The notes under the pieces are model-generated. The model saw only the letters and a program-made list of their open reading frames with translations. It was not told the origin of the DNA and made no database searches. From NCBI GenBank assembly GCA_034401135.1, contig JAWZSP010000008.1, forward strand, positions 930,001 through 994,000: a DNA stretch of 64,000 bases, in the 5' to 3' direction. Source of the stretch: Volutella citrinella (lineage: Eukaryota; Ascomycota; Sordariomycetes; Hypocreales; Nectriaceae). Every line of letters begins with the position of its first letter. Position 1 is the stretch's first letter. This document shows positions 10,025-22,523 of the stretch, piece by piece. A program made the translations under genes and the position numbers.

Positions 10025-13000
10025 GTGTTGGAACAGAATAGATCGGGGCCGATCATGTACATTTGTCAATGAATCTGAGAGTGCAGTGTCAATCACTGGA
10101 ATACAAGCTTTTTTTCCCTTCCTCAATTGAGTTGGTACGTTCAGATGGATTGAATCGAATGACGTGCACACCTGAGGCCGGTTCGGGTCGCCAGATGAGT
10201 GAATCTTAATTCGCGTGCGACGAGAACAGTCTTTTATTCTTCAATACGCACGAAGTGCTAGCAGTTACAATGCGTCTCAACGATGGCTCATCAAATACGT
10301 TCTGAGAAGGGCCTGTCGTCGCCCCGTCGCGGAATCCTCCAAAACATAGGTGCGGACGTATTCACCAGCTTTTTGATCTAAGTCTGGGAAACACCGCTCT
10401 ATGCAATGACAATCGTAATGTCGTATGGGTAGCCTTGACAGACTTACAAAAAACTAGCTTCAAAATCCTATCCAAGGAAGACAATTGACGACCCTAATGG
10501 CCCTCTGCTCATTATTCACCTATCACGATTTAGGAAATACGAACAACAAGCATAAGCAATTCAATTTCAAGGCCGTCCAAAGTGAAATACCTTGGAAAAT
10601 CAAGTTCAAAATCCCTCTCCCACTAACTATGCTATAGCTGAGTGTCAAGACAATACCGCTGCTGTTGGTTTCCTTTGTGCCGATGTTACCCTACACACCA
10701 ATACCTCGGGGGATGTCCCCCATGCCTCGCCAACACAGAGCCGGGAAGTACACGGAGCTGGAAGGGGTGATTAAGAAGGTAGTTTTCTGCTTTAATTGGG
10801 ATGTTCCCCGCCGTCATTGCCTCTGGAGAGTCTATAGATTTTGCTAGAAAAACGGGCTGGCACGGGTAGAAGGCTTTGCGTTACACCTGGCACACATAAA
10901 CCGACAGAGTAATAAGGGCTCAAAAAGAATCGCCTTCTCGTCTCTTGGCCAGTGTTATTAACATGAACCAAATGATCACCAGGGGAAGCACTAAGGCCTA
11001 GTGTGCCAGTTGACTCCAAAGGCAGGTTAACATGTCAATGGGATGGTGCTGAGACACTGCTCGAAAACGGGAGATCGATGCAGACCGGGGTGTGCGCACT
11101 CAAGAACAAGGCAAGTGGATTACCGGTGCGTGAGAAAAACAGTTTGATACGGACTGCAACTCAAAGCTGTAGCCAATCTGACTTCGTTGCCTCGAGGTCG
11201 AAATGGCTGGGATCACCATACATCACTTGTTTGTTTGCCATTTGTTCTACAAGCGCATGGACCTACAATCTTCCCACCAAGGGATTGGATCAGGAGCTCT
11301 TGGTCCTGGATACATGTATGTGATGCCGGACTTGACTTCTTCAACGAATCAGCCAAAAACGCACGACGATATGCACTTTTGGTTAACCGTCAAGTACCAT
11401 CTCGCTATCTACTTACATCAATATCGGAGTGATAAAACTGAATTTTAGTAAGTGAGCCAAATGGTGCCAAACCTCATTCGAGTGACAAAGCTTCAACTCA
11501 ACAGAGGCATCGCAAGGCCACGGTTGTTCCTGGCGGTCGCACAATTGTTTGCAGGGTGTACGACTGCCGGGCCCGGGTTGACACACAACGGCAACGCGGC
11601 AAACACGGACCCCTTAGTCGGCAGTGTTCAGCCAACAAGGCGAATGGTCAATGTGCGCTGTGGCATGAGCCTGAGTGTCTGGACTAGGTTACGGGCAACG
11701 GCGCTGGTTTAAGCAAGCAAATGTCCGACCGGCGCCGCTGTAAGGCCCGGGACACGGCATCGTCACGAAGCCAGCTGGTGCAACACACTGTTTCCGCTTA
11801 ATCACCAAGCACTACCCACACGGCTGGTCTGGCCCGGAGGATTGAGCGGATTGTCGGATGGAAAGGGGTGCGAGGGCGCTGGGGAGTTCAAACCTGGACG
11901 AGAGGAGGTCCGAAGCGAGGCACCCTAGGAATTTGCCCAAATATAGCGCTTGTTTGGTAAGCTAGGTATGTAGCTTGAATTTTGAAACGCGTTCCCCCAA
12001 AGCCACAGAGTGGGCGAAAACCCTACGCCTGGCTATAGCTCTAGATTTCAAGGGCCCGGGCAGCACCGATCCTGCGCACGGCGGAGCAGCTCGCTGGACA
12101 GCTTGGAACCAAGGGTTGCGCTGATGCGAGCTCGCCTGACGATGCCCGGGTGTTGGCATCACGTGTGTAGAGCTTAGGAAGATGACATTGGCATGCCAAA
12201 TTCGATCAATCTTGTCCTGCCCTCGTTATCATTCGGTCACTGATGGATGAGCTGTCCTGGAGTCGTCAACCTCTCTGGGCTGGGGGAGGGGGCGTGTGGA
12301 TTCTGGGCAGTTAGCGGCGTGTGCCTGCCCCTGGTGAAACCGCAGCCGCCCAGGCATGTTCTGGAGCCTGCCAGGGTTTGGGCTGCCTGTATTCTGAGCC
12401 AACTGGTTGGTTCAGCGGGCCTCGGGCAGCGGAGGGTATTGCACTGGAGCACCTGAGCGAGAAGCATGAATGGGGAAAAAAACAAAGCCTAGGTGAACAA
12501 CACCAATACGAGCGGTCGCACCGAAGGGTTGAAACGGGCGGCGATGCAGTCGTCCCAAAGGGCCTGGGCCCGGGGAAGCAGTGAGACGGGGCGTGTCCGA
12601 TCTGACAAGCCAGGCCCGTTGATGGGCGGGCACCCTCTTCAATCTTGATGATGGGGAGTTCACCTGCCAGAGCTTGCTGGTGCTGGCTTCAAACACTACC
12701 TAGCAGGGTGACGTCGGCGGCATTGACAGAATGAGACACTGTTGAGGCCAGGTCAAACGCCAATCAATACCTTTTTTCAAGCGTGAGGCTGTGGGCTTTC
12801 ATGCAGCAGCCGAGACATGGCATTTTCCCTGTGCGATGCTTGCTAGCCATGCCGCCGCAGGATGTGATGGCCAAGTGGACGAGAATGCAATAATCGCCGA
12901 TGCAGGTGCGGACCACCACACACGAGCAACACCTTAAGAGGTCAGTAGTCATCAGGGATTGGGCCTGGATCGGGCGGTTGGCTGACCCAGCAGAGTCCGT

Positions 13001-16000
13001 GCGGCGGGCGGATACGGGCATTGATGAAGGTGGCGAGCTGTTGACTGACCACCACCGCCGCCGCCGCCATCCCATGCGTCAAACAGGTGATGGGAGATGT
13101 GCCGACAGGCGCTGTGCTTGCGTCAACGCCCGAGAGGAGATGTGTGGAGAGATAGTGGAATCTGGGATCGCCCAGCTTAAATAAAAGCAGCCACGAGGAT
13201 AAGGTAGGTAGCTATTGACGGCGGTGGCTATAGCAGACTGGGGCAGACTGCACGTAGTACGGCAATGTGCGGGATGGGTGCTAGATGGCTACGGACTGTT
13301 ACACCGGTTTGAGTTGGCTGCAGAAGAAACTTCGCTGCCGTCGGGTTGTGCAAGTCAACTGATAGGGAAGGTCGTCATGATGATAATGATTGGCTGCATG
13401 ACTGCACATACAAGCATGGGATGGACAGCTGAATTGCCTTGAAGCGGAGGGCTATACGGATACTGCGTACTTCCAATTCAAGTGCCCGGTAGGACCTTCA
13501 AATGGGACATGCAAGCATCCTGTACCTTGAGAATGTGAGATATCCCAGGTGATGGATGGCAAGGGAATTGTGCGTTACATCCATAATAAAATGGAGACAC
13601 ACGCATGTTGGTAACGCCTTTCGGCAACCTTCGATCGGGAGGATGACAATTGGCAACTGGAACGCACGGCTGTACCTGCAGCGAGCACCCACACAACGTT
13701 TTGACAAGGCAAGTGGACGAAGGGTTGGGTGGATGTCATGCGTCGCTTTCTCACTTTCCTTCGCTCGTGTTTGGCGCTTGGGCCTGGGCCGCTCTGCCCA
13801 CGCGTGCATGGAGGGAGACGTGGACTTGCAGATGAGAGAAACACGGTGTATCAGATAAACTGGTAGCGGGGCTGCCGGGTGGGATGCTGCCATTGTGTTT
13901 CTGGCCCGTGGACACGGAGGACGAACACGGGCAGTGTCTTTCCCTGCTCAATAATACGGGGGATGGAGGGCTGGTTTGTTTGGTGGAGATCCTCGAGGAA
14001 TGGAGGCGAAGCTACCGGCGAGCCCAGGGTTGGCCACCTCAGGACTCCTATCGATGCTCGGCATAGGAATAGCCTGTGTACTGGCTTGTGGCCCTGGCTA
14101 TGAGCTTCTCGCATACCTCACCATGCGACGAGGGCGGCTGTAGGTTGGCGATGAGGGCAGGAGGCTGCATCCGCACCAGCGCCGAGGGCGCAGGCTGACA
14201 CGCCACATAGGCTACTGGAAGCCGGCCTCAATACCTTAACGCCGCCGCTGCATGAGGTTCCATGTGGATGTGATGAAGAAGAAAAAGAAGAGGGATCAAT
14301 AATTCTGAGGCACCCGCGGACAGAGACTGTTGAGACCGGTAGATGTGTGTGTGCAGAGTGCTGTAGCAGGAAAGGAACCCTTGCTCGGGGCCGGATTGGC
14401 CCGGTGCAGGCCGTAGGGCGAACAACTCTCAAAGACCACGAGATATCTTATGGGTAAGGCATTACTCGTACTACTAGTATCTTTGGTACTACACAGTAAT
14501 ATGTGCCTTTTTGGACTAATATCAGCACAGGCACATGGCAGTCCAATCCCTGTCGCCCCGAAATGTACAGGGGCAAGCAGGGGGAACACGATGCCTCACG
14601 CCGTTGATCAGTCCACCAGCGCCATGCTTCTTTTTGCAAATTACGGAGTATTACAGCCAGCCAAAAAATAATCAATAAGATCACCAGTTTCTGCTGTGCA
14701 AGCGCCAGTGGGGCGGAAGAGGAACGGCTTTTCGCATCCATGGAGAAATCCAGATTGCGTAAAATGGGTCACCCGCGCCAGCCCATCAGCCCAGCGTTTT
14801 GGTTGCCAGTGGCTTTGCTTCTGCTCATTATTCTGCGACGCCCTAGCGCCAGGCCGCCATGCCATGCGCAGGAAAGGCGGGATATGAGCCTTCGACTATA
14901 GCTAGGATAAGAAAAGGTCCCGGCTTCCTTGTAGGTGGTCATTGACCAGCAAGTAAAGCTTCCATGGCATTTCAATGAGCTGTGACTCGCATTTGGAATC
15001 TGCTCGCCCGCAGCGGGTTAAGGTGCCCAAAATAAGAGCCCTCTGGAGTCGAGGAGGAAGAGAAGGAGTCTGGTGATTTTGGCAGCCTGCCTTTCTGGTC
15101 ATGGACGGGCACCAGGCGAATGGATCAGGTGGAGCGTGTTGCTCTTCTGGCAGTACTAGCGCAAATGGGAGATGATGAACGGACTCAGCGGAGCAGCCGC
15201 TGCATATTAGAGGCGTTTCAGAACGAGGACCGGATCCCGCTTGGGCCGAAGACCCCGGAGCCTGGGGCTGTTGGTGGCTGTCGAAGCGGTGCTCAGGGGC
15301 AGCGACGCAACTCAGGCGACTAGGCGTCCGCAGACGGGAGCCAGGCACAGCCTGAGCGACCAGTAACACAACAGGACGCCCCTCCACTGGCAGGCCAATG
15401 ACCAGAGGCGAGCTTGAGGCGGGCGCGGGCGGGTCACCTCTGGGATCTGGGATAGCTTGTTTTGTGGGAACGTATGCGGCTGGAGCTGCTGTGAATGGCC
15501 GGTTGTCATACCCAGGACCTGACCCCAGTGCCGCAGATCTTCCACCCCCTCAACCCACACGCATGGAGCGTGGCAACCAATACAGCGCGACCAGCTTGGC
15601 ACCACAGATGAGATTAATGCGCGGACGCATCAGGCCCGCAAGGGAGGGACGTTTCGCCTCTGGACCCTCGGCGTTGCTGTTGGGAGTTCATTGGGTGCCG
15701 AGGTGCCGTTGATGCGTTTTGCTCCCAGACGAGGAGAAACAATGTCGAGACGAACCACAGGTCAAGCAGCCACGACGTCTACCGAAGAAACGAAACTGCG
15801 TTGTTTTCAGTAGACGGGGCCATGCACGCCCTGCCTACGATCGGGCAACCACGCATACGAGAACCATGGTGGCGACAATGGTATGCTCGGGCGATGGCCC
15901 ATCCGCCCTTGTACGGTGAGTGAGGTCATTTCGAAGGGAATCCCATAGCTGGAGACCGGCTTGGTCCTGCTAATAGCGAAAGTGGTCTGGACCATGGGCC

Positions 16001-18625
16001 TAGGAACTTGGCAGGTCGCTAGTAGTCTGGAGGCTTCCACGCAGGCGCCTAGAAATTATATTCCAGTCCAGCCCGAAAACTCGAAAGACCATTCGCAAGA
16101 TCCTGGGGCGTCCATGGGCTGGCTAGTCGATCACCGCACCGTGCGCTTGCAACCCCTTTCCCACTCCAGGTATGGTTGAAAAGCACCTCACCGAGATCAG
16201 GCCCCATCCCAACCTGATGGGATTTGCCAGGGAGGGCCGCTTGCAGGGCAGGTCTCAAAGAGGGGAGGAGGGCGGACGACAGTTGATGAAGGTGTAATTA
16301 GAGAGTGGTGCCAGCATCGCAGCCCGGGTATGCGATGCCAGCTGGCCGCGCGCGAAATAATACCACAGTTGCCAATTTAGCTAGTGCTTGGAATTGATTG
16401 CTTTCATCCCGCTTCGAAGCCAGGGGAGCTTGATAGGGCGCCAGAATTAAAACTGAACATCCGACCCATCCGCCCACGGAGTGCCAGGCGCAGCAACCAA
16501 CGGCGCCGAGTAGTACCTCAAGGAGCATTTGGAGCCATGGCATGCGCCACAAGACTGGCAACAACATTCTGTCGGCTTGGCCTTGGCCTTGGGAGAGCTG
16601 ACTCGATGAGTTGGGGAAAGCGTGCAAGCCGTCCCCTGAGCAAGTTTTGTACGCGTGTCGTAATTTTCCAGCCGTGTTTGCGGGGAGCGACGGCGGTTCT
16701 TGGCTCTCGCAGGGGACAAGGTGTGTCAGTTTGTTGCCAAATTGATAATAACATCATTGAGCGAGATGCAGCCGCCTGCTCATAGCTGTGTGGCTTAGGT
16801 TGTTCCGCTTTGCTTGTGGCGATGCCGGCAAATGCTCGAGCAATGTAGATGCGACGTTGGAATCGCCAACATGGAAGGCTCGTTGCCACCCTTGGTCAGC
16901 ACACTAACCCTCGTATCCCTCCCTTTTGCGGTGCTTTTCTGCGGCTTCGGATTGCATTCCATCACAACCAACTGCAGTGCAAGGGATTTTTTGTGCGGCG
17001 CTGCTCTGACTCCACAACTGTATCTGTATCAATGCTGAGTGCAGTGCCGTCTCTGTGATGATTTGATGCCCGGACGCTTCTCCACTGTCGATGTTTGAGG
17101 TGATTCTCTAGGTGGGCTGTGGACAGTCCGCCTTGCCGCCACGGAGCTGCTTTCAGTGAGTTGGCTCAGGCACCAGATGCAGGTCCCATCACCAGCCACG
17201 ACGGCCGGCGAATGGGGAAGAGCGTGTGCCTTGCAGCAGTGGCGCAGGCCCACACGGTCGCTCCCTTCCGAGAACGATGTGAAGCAGCTAGCATAGGCGC
17301 TGGAGCTAGGGCCACCCCCCTAGTTGCCAGCTGCCAGCAGTTGATGGCTCTCAAACAGGCTCATCTCCCTCACATCTTCCTTCCCGTGCTGGGGCAGCGA
17401 TCCTCGTCATCACCACACACCAGCGGCACGCCCCCCCCCGGCCGCCAGCAGCTGCCCGGCCCAACGCGCAACCCCAGCTGCCCCATCGCCCCCCTAGGCC
17501 TGGCATTTGCTTGGACATTCCGGCTTGGCCACTGCGCGGTCACTGCTGGCGGGCCCTGGCAGACCCTGGTAGGCCCACGGCAGGTGCCCTACAGACCAAT
17601 CACCCTGAGCAGTCTTCGCAGGGCCCGTCCGCGGCCGGTCTTGGCTGGCCCTTTTTAACAACGTCGTCTGCACCCGGCCATCGCATCCTGCTTCTTGACC
17701 TGATTCTTCACCCCCAGAGTCAACAGTCGACCTGCTAGCCTGGCCCGACTCACTTTCTTTCTTTAAACCAACCAACTTACACTCCTTTGTTGCGTGTCCA
17801 CGGCACCGCAGTCCACTCCTTTCGAATCCTCAAAACCCCCACACACGCCCACCCCTCCATCCTCTCTTCAACCTTCCCAAGCTTCTCTCGTCAGAACGAA
17901 CTTGCGGGTTGCACTTCGCCTCGTCACTCCTTTCACCTCACGATCTCTACCTGTCTCGTCTTTTTCGAGACTTCCAATCGCAAACCAGGCATCCTTGACG
18001 GATACCCACGCTCAGCTGTGCTGTCAACCATTTCCAGACTGGTTCTGAACTCCCCGACAGTCATTTGTCTGACACAAAGCCTTTGTGCTTCACCACCAAC
18101 CTTTGTCCAGCAAATCACCGAACTCAAGGTAAGCAGGATGCATTGAATCGCCTTTCATTGTTTGTTATGCACTCCATTCCTCGCTCCTATTGTTCCAAAC
18201 AATGTAAACGTCAACACGCGCCCGCCCATCGTCGTTGCATTACGAAACTGAATGCTCCTGTGCACATCCCTTGAAGCAAGACAGAGTATCAGCACCTTCG
18301 AGCAGAACGGAACCAATTCACCGCCAGGTACGGTCTCTGCCTCGCCGAATGAGCGAAGCTTCTCCTCAAGCTGCGAAGGGTGCCCGAAAACGCCCAGGTG
18401 TCCGACATGACCCATGTCTCACTCTCTCCATTGTCTGCAAACAGTCAACATTCCCACCAGACCCTCGACCACATCCCGATAATCGTATGCGACGAGCAGC
18501 GAGACAAGCCTGCCAAGTCCTGAAACACTTTTCCGCATGTTCCTCGATGATATATAGAAGTGATATTGAGAACCAGGGATTGAAAAAGCTAACCTGCCTT
18601 TCAAATAGGTTCAACTTCAGCAAAA
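10025..18625. other. 8.6 kb without a recognisable gene, upstream of the CAP protein gene
   Basis: Only short, unconserved open frames occur on either strand. They lack splice structure that joins them and show no domain I know. The first about 100 bp is the NDUFA8 3' UTR. From about 17650 to 18600 the plus strand is pyrimidine-rich with CA/CT runs, as in long fungal leaders. I see no terminal inverted repeats, transposase remnant or tRNA. AT skew typical of repeat-induced point mutation is not obvious. Confidence 0.45.
18328..18608 (+). promoter_or_regulatory. Possible leader intron and TATA-like element of the CAP protein gene
   Basis: CCGCCAG|GTACGG near 18327 and a strong AAGCTAACC branch site with TTTCAAATAG acceptor ending at 18608 suggest an intron in the 5' UTR, ending 17 nt before the ATG. 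Alternatively, TATATAG at 18551-18557 could act as a core promoter giving a very short leader. The two readings exclude each other for a given transcript. Confidence 0.4.
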
Positions 18626-19704
18626 ATGAAGTCCTCAATTTTCATCGCCGGCCTCAGCGCCCTGATGGTCACCGCTGCCCCCGTGGAGAAGCGTGTCATC
18701 TACACCCAAGTCGTCAAGCACGTCGTTCACGTCACCAAGACTGAATTCGTCAATGGCCCCGCACCCACCGACAATGTCGTTGTCGCTGCCGCCCCAGAGC
18801 CGGAGCCGGAGGTCAGGGTCAAGGTCAAGACCGTTGTCTACCAGGTCCAGCCTCAGCAGCCTGAGCCTGTCTACGTCAAGCCCGAGGCGGAGAACAAGGT
18901 CGTCTACACCACCGTCGTGAAGCAGCCTGAGCAGCAGCCCGAGCAGCCTGCTCCCACCCCCACCCAGGAGCAGCCCAAGCAGGAGCCTACGCAAGAGACC
19001 AAGCAGGAGACCCAGCCCGAGACCAAGGTCGAGTCAAACTCCAACCAGCTCGAGCCGCTTACGGGTGACTACATCAAGATCATGCTTTCCTACCACAACG
19101 CCCACCGCGCCAACCACTCTGCTCCCGCCTTGGAGTGGGATGCTGATCTTGCTAAGTATGCCGAAATTACTTCCAGCAGCTGCAAGATGGAGCACCAGAT
19201 GTAAGTGCCATTTGATTGGAAGCCTGGTTTAGTCTGTTACTGACTCTGATGACAGGGATCTTGGTGGCATCAACTACGGCCAGAACCTTGCCTACGTTGG
19301 CGCCTCTGACGACGACGGTTCCGAGAACAGGAAGAAGCAGTGCGGTGCCGGCGCCATCACCAACCAGTGGTACAACGGTGAGGTGATGAACTGGTCGTAC
19401 TACGATCAGCCCAACATTCCCAGCGGCCTCAGCCACGATGAGCAGAACAAGATCCTTCACTTCAGCCAGCTGGTGTGGAAGGGCTCCAACAAGGTCGGCT
19501 GTGCCACCGTCCGCTGCAACGCTGGCACTCTCTCCCAGTATCCTTCTTGGCTCACCACCTGCAACTACGTCGGTCGTGGTACGTTTTCTCTCGTTGCTGG
19601 ATCAACTCAAATGTGTCGGACGCTAACAAGCTTCAGGTAACGTCGGCGGCGCATACGGCACCAACGTTCTCCGTTCCACTGGCGCCCCCCGCCTCACTGT
19701 CTAA
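18626..19704 (+). CDS. Secreted CAP/PR-1 domain protein with Pro/Gln/Glu-rich linker
   Basis: Exons 18626-19200, 19256-19578 and 19637-19704 give 321 residues. A signal peptide (about residues 1-18, MKSSIFIAGLSALMVTAA) precedes a Kex2-type VEKR site. A long low-complexity region (about 50-145) is rich in Val-Lys, Gln-Pro-Glu and Thr-Gln-Glu repeats, e.g. KQPEQQPEQPAP. The CAP domain starts near residue 150 with YHNAHRANH and continues with GINYGQNLAY, ILHFSQLVWKG, GCATVRC and TCNYVGRGN, the CAP1/CAP2 signatures. The usual GEN of the first cavity motif is GQN here. Fungal CAP proteins of the Pry group bind sterols and fatty acids extracellularly; that role here is inference. Introns begin GTAAGT and GTACGT, and phases agree. 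Confidence 0.9.
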
Positions 19705-21553
19705 ATGGACAGGACGGGATGCAATCCGGGTGGCGCGATGAGCAATGACAACCAAAGTGGGCACACTTGGTAATTTCTGGTAATGACTTGGGGTCGTACG
19801 CTGCATTGCCCTTGCTCTTGGTGCAGGTGGGGAAGTCATAGCTCGGAGTTCGTGCTGCAGGCGCTCTTCTGTTTGCCATTTCACTTCTCATCTGTACGTT
19901 ATGCTACTTCGTACCTAACGACTTTTCTCTTCACTTTTCTCCCATTCAAATGTCCACTGTGCCTGCAAAAGGTCAAGGAGACAGCCGCTGGAGGCTGGGA
20001 GCTGCAACTTTGCACATTCGATTCATATGCTGGCCCGGGGACGACACTGATTCAGTGGAGGACCGGTCAGCGCGGTCTTGGTGTTTTGAAAACCGGGGAG
20101 GGGGTGATTTCCTTGTTAGCAAGAGAGTAGTTGATGGACGCATTGAATCCAAAGATGATGCGCCAAATGATTTAGTCCCCAAGACCGCCATTAAATGTAG
20201 TGACTGCCCGTCCAAGTGAGATGAGAAGTCAGGCACCTTGGCTTGTCCATCTTAATTACTCGGCAATCTGGGATCTAATTCCAGCGCATTGTCGTCGCTC
20301 TGATTTCCATGCAGCATCCTGGTGGCAGGACGAGGCCGTAGTATTCTCCAACTCCCCAGCATGAGTGAGTTGAACACCGTGCGACAGTCACAGATTCTGA
20401 GTGCCTGCTCTTTACCTGGATGCTCGGCATTTGCAATTGGGTAGTGGTTAATATCGTGGCCAGGAGCATAATGGTCATCGTTCGCGAGGCACCGCTCGAG
20501 TTGGGTTGGATCCAGCTGCTCTCTGTCTTCGGCCGTGTGGCCATATCTTTGTTCTCCTCTCCTTCACTTCTTGCAATTTGTCACGTTCGTTTAGTTGTCC
20601 GCCGCCGAGTTTGCCAAGGCCCTTGACTTCAGTGCTGACAACCATGGCCCGGACACTAAGCTCTTCTTCCGGAGCCTTGCAAGAGTGTGTGCTCCTCGAT
20701 GGATTCGAGGCCGCTATCGACCCTTGGCCTAATCGTGAACTGATGAGATAGAGGTACGGTTCTCCATCAGGCCGAGGACGATATCTGTCACTTGTCTCCA
20801 TGTGCAGGGAAATGGCATTCTTTGGAAGCACATCAACGACAGGGCCAACGGGGCGTCGTGACTCGACCGTGAGAGCTTGTTGTCCAGTTCATTGTGACGA
20901 GGGTCGACAGTGACTACATAGTCGCCTACAAGCTGAGCCAGAATCGATCTGGGGATGCGGGCTACGGGACTTGGTCACTGACATCTGGGCTTCAGCACGA
21001 GCCCCACGGGAGCAGGATGTGAAGGAGAGCACTCCGGTAGTGTGGGCTACGTTTGGTCTTAGTTGCCAGCTTCATGTCGAAGAGTGGCTGGTCACGTAAG
21101 CTTCTGCGTCTTGTGGGGGAGGGAGATCACGATCCAAACGTCCCTCAGGCTGGTCGAGACCATCAGATTTGCTTGCGTCCAGCCGACTGCTTTACCCCAA
21201 ATCCCGCCCTGGGTAATCCTCGAGGAATAACGAAGATAGCTAGTGCGCTCACAATTATTTACCACTCGAATAACTCCAAGAGCGAAGAGGCACAGTTGTC
21301 GGCCATATTGCAGAGTAGCGATACTGGTTTTCTCGGACAGTCAATCGTTGATGGCTGCTACAAGTCTGAGAGCCAGATGGAGGTGAGTCGCAATCATGGC
21401 CAAAAGGTTGCTTTTCGATATTTGAATACATAGTTTGATGGGGATAAATACACTGCCGTCCTTCTAGCCGCCGCAACCTGACCTTGAGCGGGTATCATGT
21501 CTTATTTTCGCCGAGGCGACCTTTGCAGTCCTCGGGGGTTCCTTACGAACAAT
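19705..21553. other. Intergenic, no gene seen
   Basis: 1.85 kb between the CAP gene and the convergent QPRT gene. Short open frames on both strands show no domain or joinable splice pattern. No repeat or RNA gene is recognised. Confidence 0.4.
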
Positions 21554-22523
21554 CTAGAGTTCAATCTTTAGAGAAAAGTCTACGTGGGGCACTCCTTGGT
21601 GAATGGAGCTTGTCGAGATGATGTCAATGTCTGGACTTGCTGTTAGCATCGTCCTGAAAATGAGATAGAAAGCTGTAAGTGGACGCACCGTTGCAGACGT
21701 AAGGCTCGACATTGTCAGGGCGCAGGCCGCCTGACACCTCAAGGAGGAACTGGCGCTTGCCCTGCCAGCGCTGCTTGAGGCTCCGCGACGCAACCTTGAC
21801 GCCGTCGCCGTCAAAGTTGTCCAGCATGACGATGTCGGCGCCGGCCTCAATGGCCTCGTCGGCCTCGGCCTCGGACTGGACCTCGACCTCGATCTTGAGG
21901 GAGAAGCCGGCGACACTCTTGGCGGCCTTGACGGCGTCGGTGATGGAGCCGCGGCTCCAGACGTGGTTGTCCTTGAGCATCACCATGGACGACAGGTCCA
22001 TGCGGTGGGCGTCTGCGCCGCCGACCAGCATGCCGTACTTCTCGACGAGGCGGAAGCCAGGTGTCGTCTTGCGGGTGCCGGCCAGGATGCCCGTGTAGCC
22101 GGCGTCGCGGACGAGGCGCACGAGGTGGTCCGAGGCGGCGGCGACGCCGGAGCAGCGCGAGAGCAGGTTGAGGGCGACGCGCTCGCCGAGCAGGAGGCCG
22201 CGGACGGGGCCCTCGACGGTGGCGGCGCGGATCTTGCCGGGGGTCGGGCTGGCGGCCAGGGCGGCGGCGTCAAAGGCCTGGCCCTCGGGCATGTGCCAGG
22301 TGACGGTGCAGCCCGTCTGCGCAAAGACCTCGTCGAAGAAGGGCCGGCCGGCGAGCACGCCGGGGGACTTGGCCCAGAGGGTGGCGGAGCGGGGGCCCTC
22401 GCCGACGACGAAGCCGGCGTAGTCGAGCGACGGCGTGTCCTCGGCGAGCCACGCGGTGACGGACGTCTTCCACGAGGGCGGCAGGAGGTGGGCGAGGTTG
22501 CCCGCTTCGATCTGGCCGGCCAT
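21554..22523 (-). CDS. BNA6: Nicotinate-nucleotide pyrophosphorylase (carboxylating), quinolinate phosphoribosyltransferase
   Basis: Converts quinolinate and PRPP to nicotinate mononucleotide, CO2 and pyrophosphate, the last committed step of de novo NAD synthesis from tryptophan (family knowledge). Exons 22523-21689 and 21630-21554 give 303 residues, the usual family length. The intron begins GTGCGT and ends GTCCAG. Splicing restores the conserved YVCNDIDIISTSSIHQG junction. Visible motifs include ALNLLSRCSGVA, AGTRKTTPGFR (phosphate/quinolinate-binding Arg/Lys), GGADAHRMDLS, MLKDNH, IEVEVQSEAEADEA and IVMLDNFD. The C terminus is HVDFSLKIEL. The ATG at 22523 begins MAGQIEAGNLAHLLP, matching fungal homologues. 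The gene is very GC-rich. Confidence 0.95.

Noticed and set aside
12900..13184. 94-codon frame in the 10-18.6 kb region
   Set aside because: No conserved motif and no joinable exons; it contains a GCC trinucleotide run that inflates openness.
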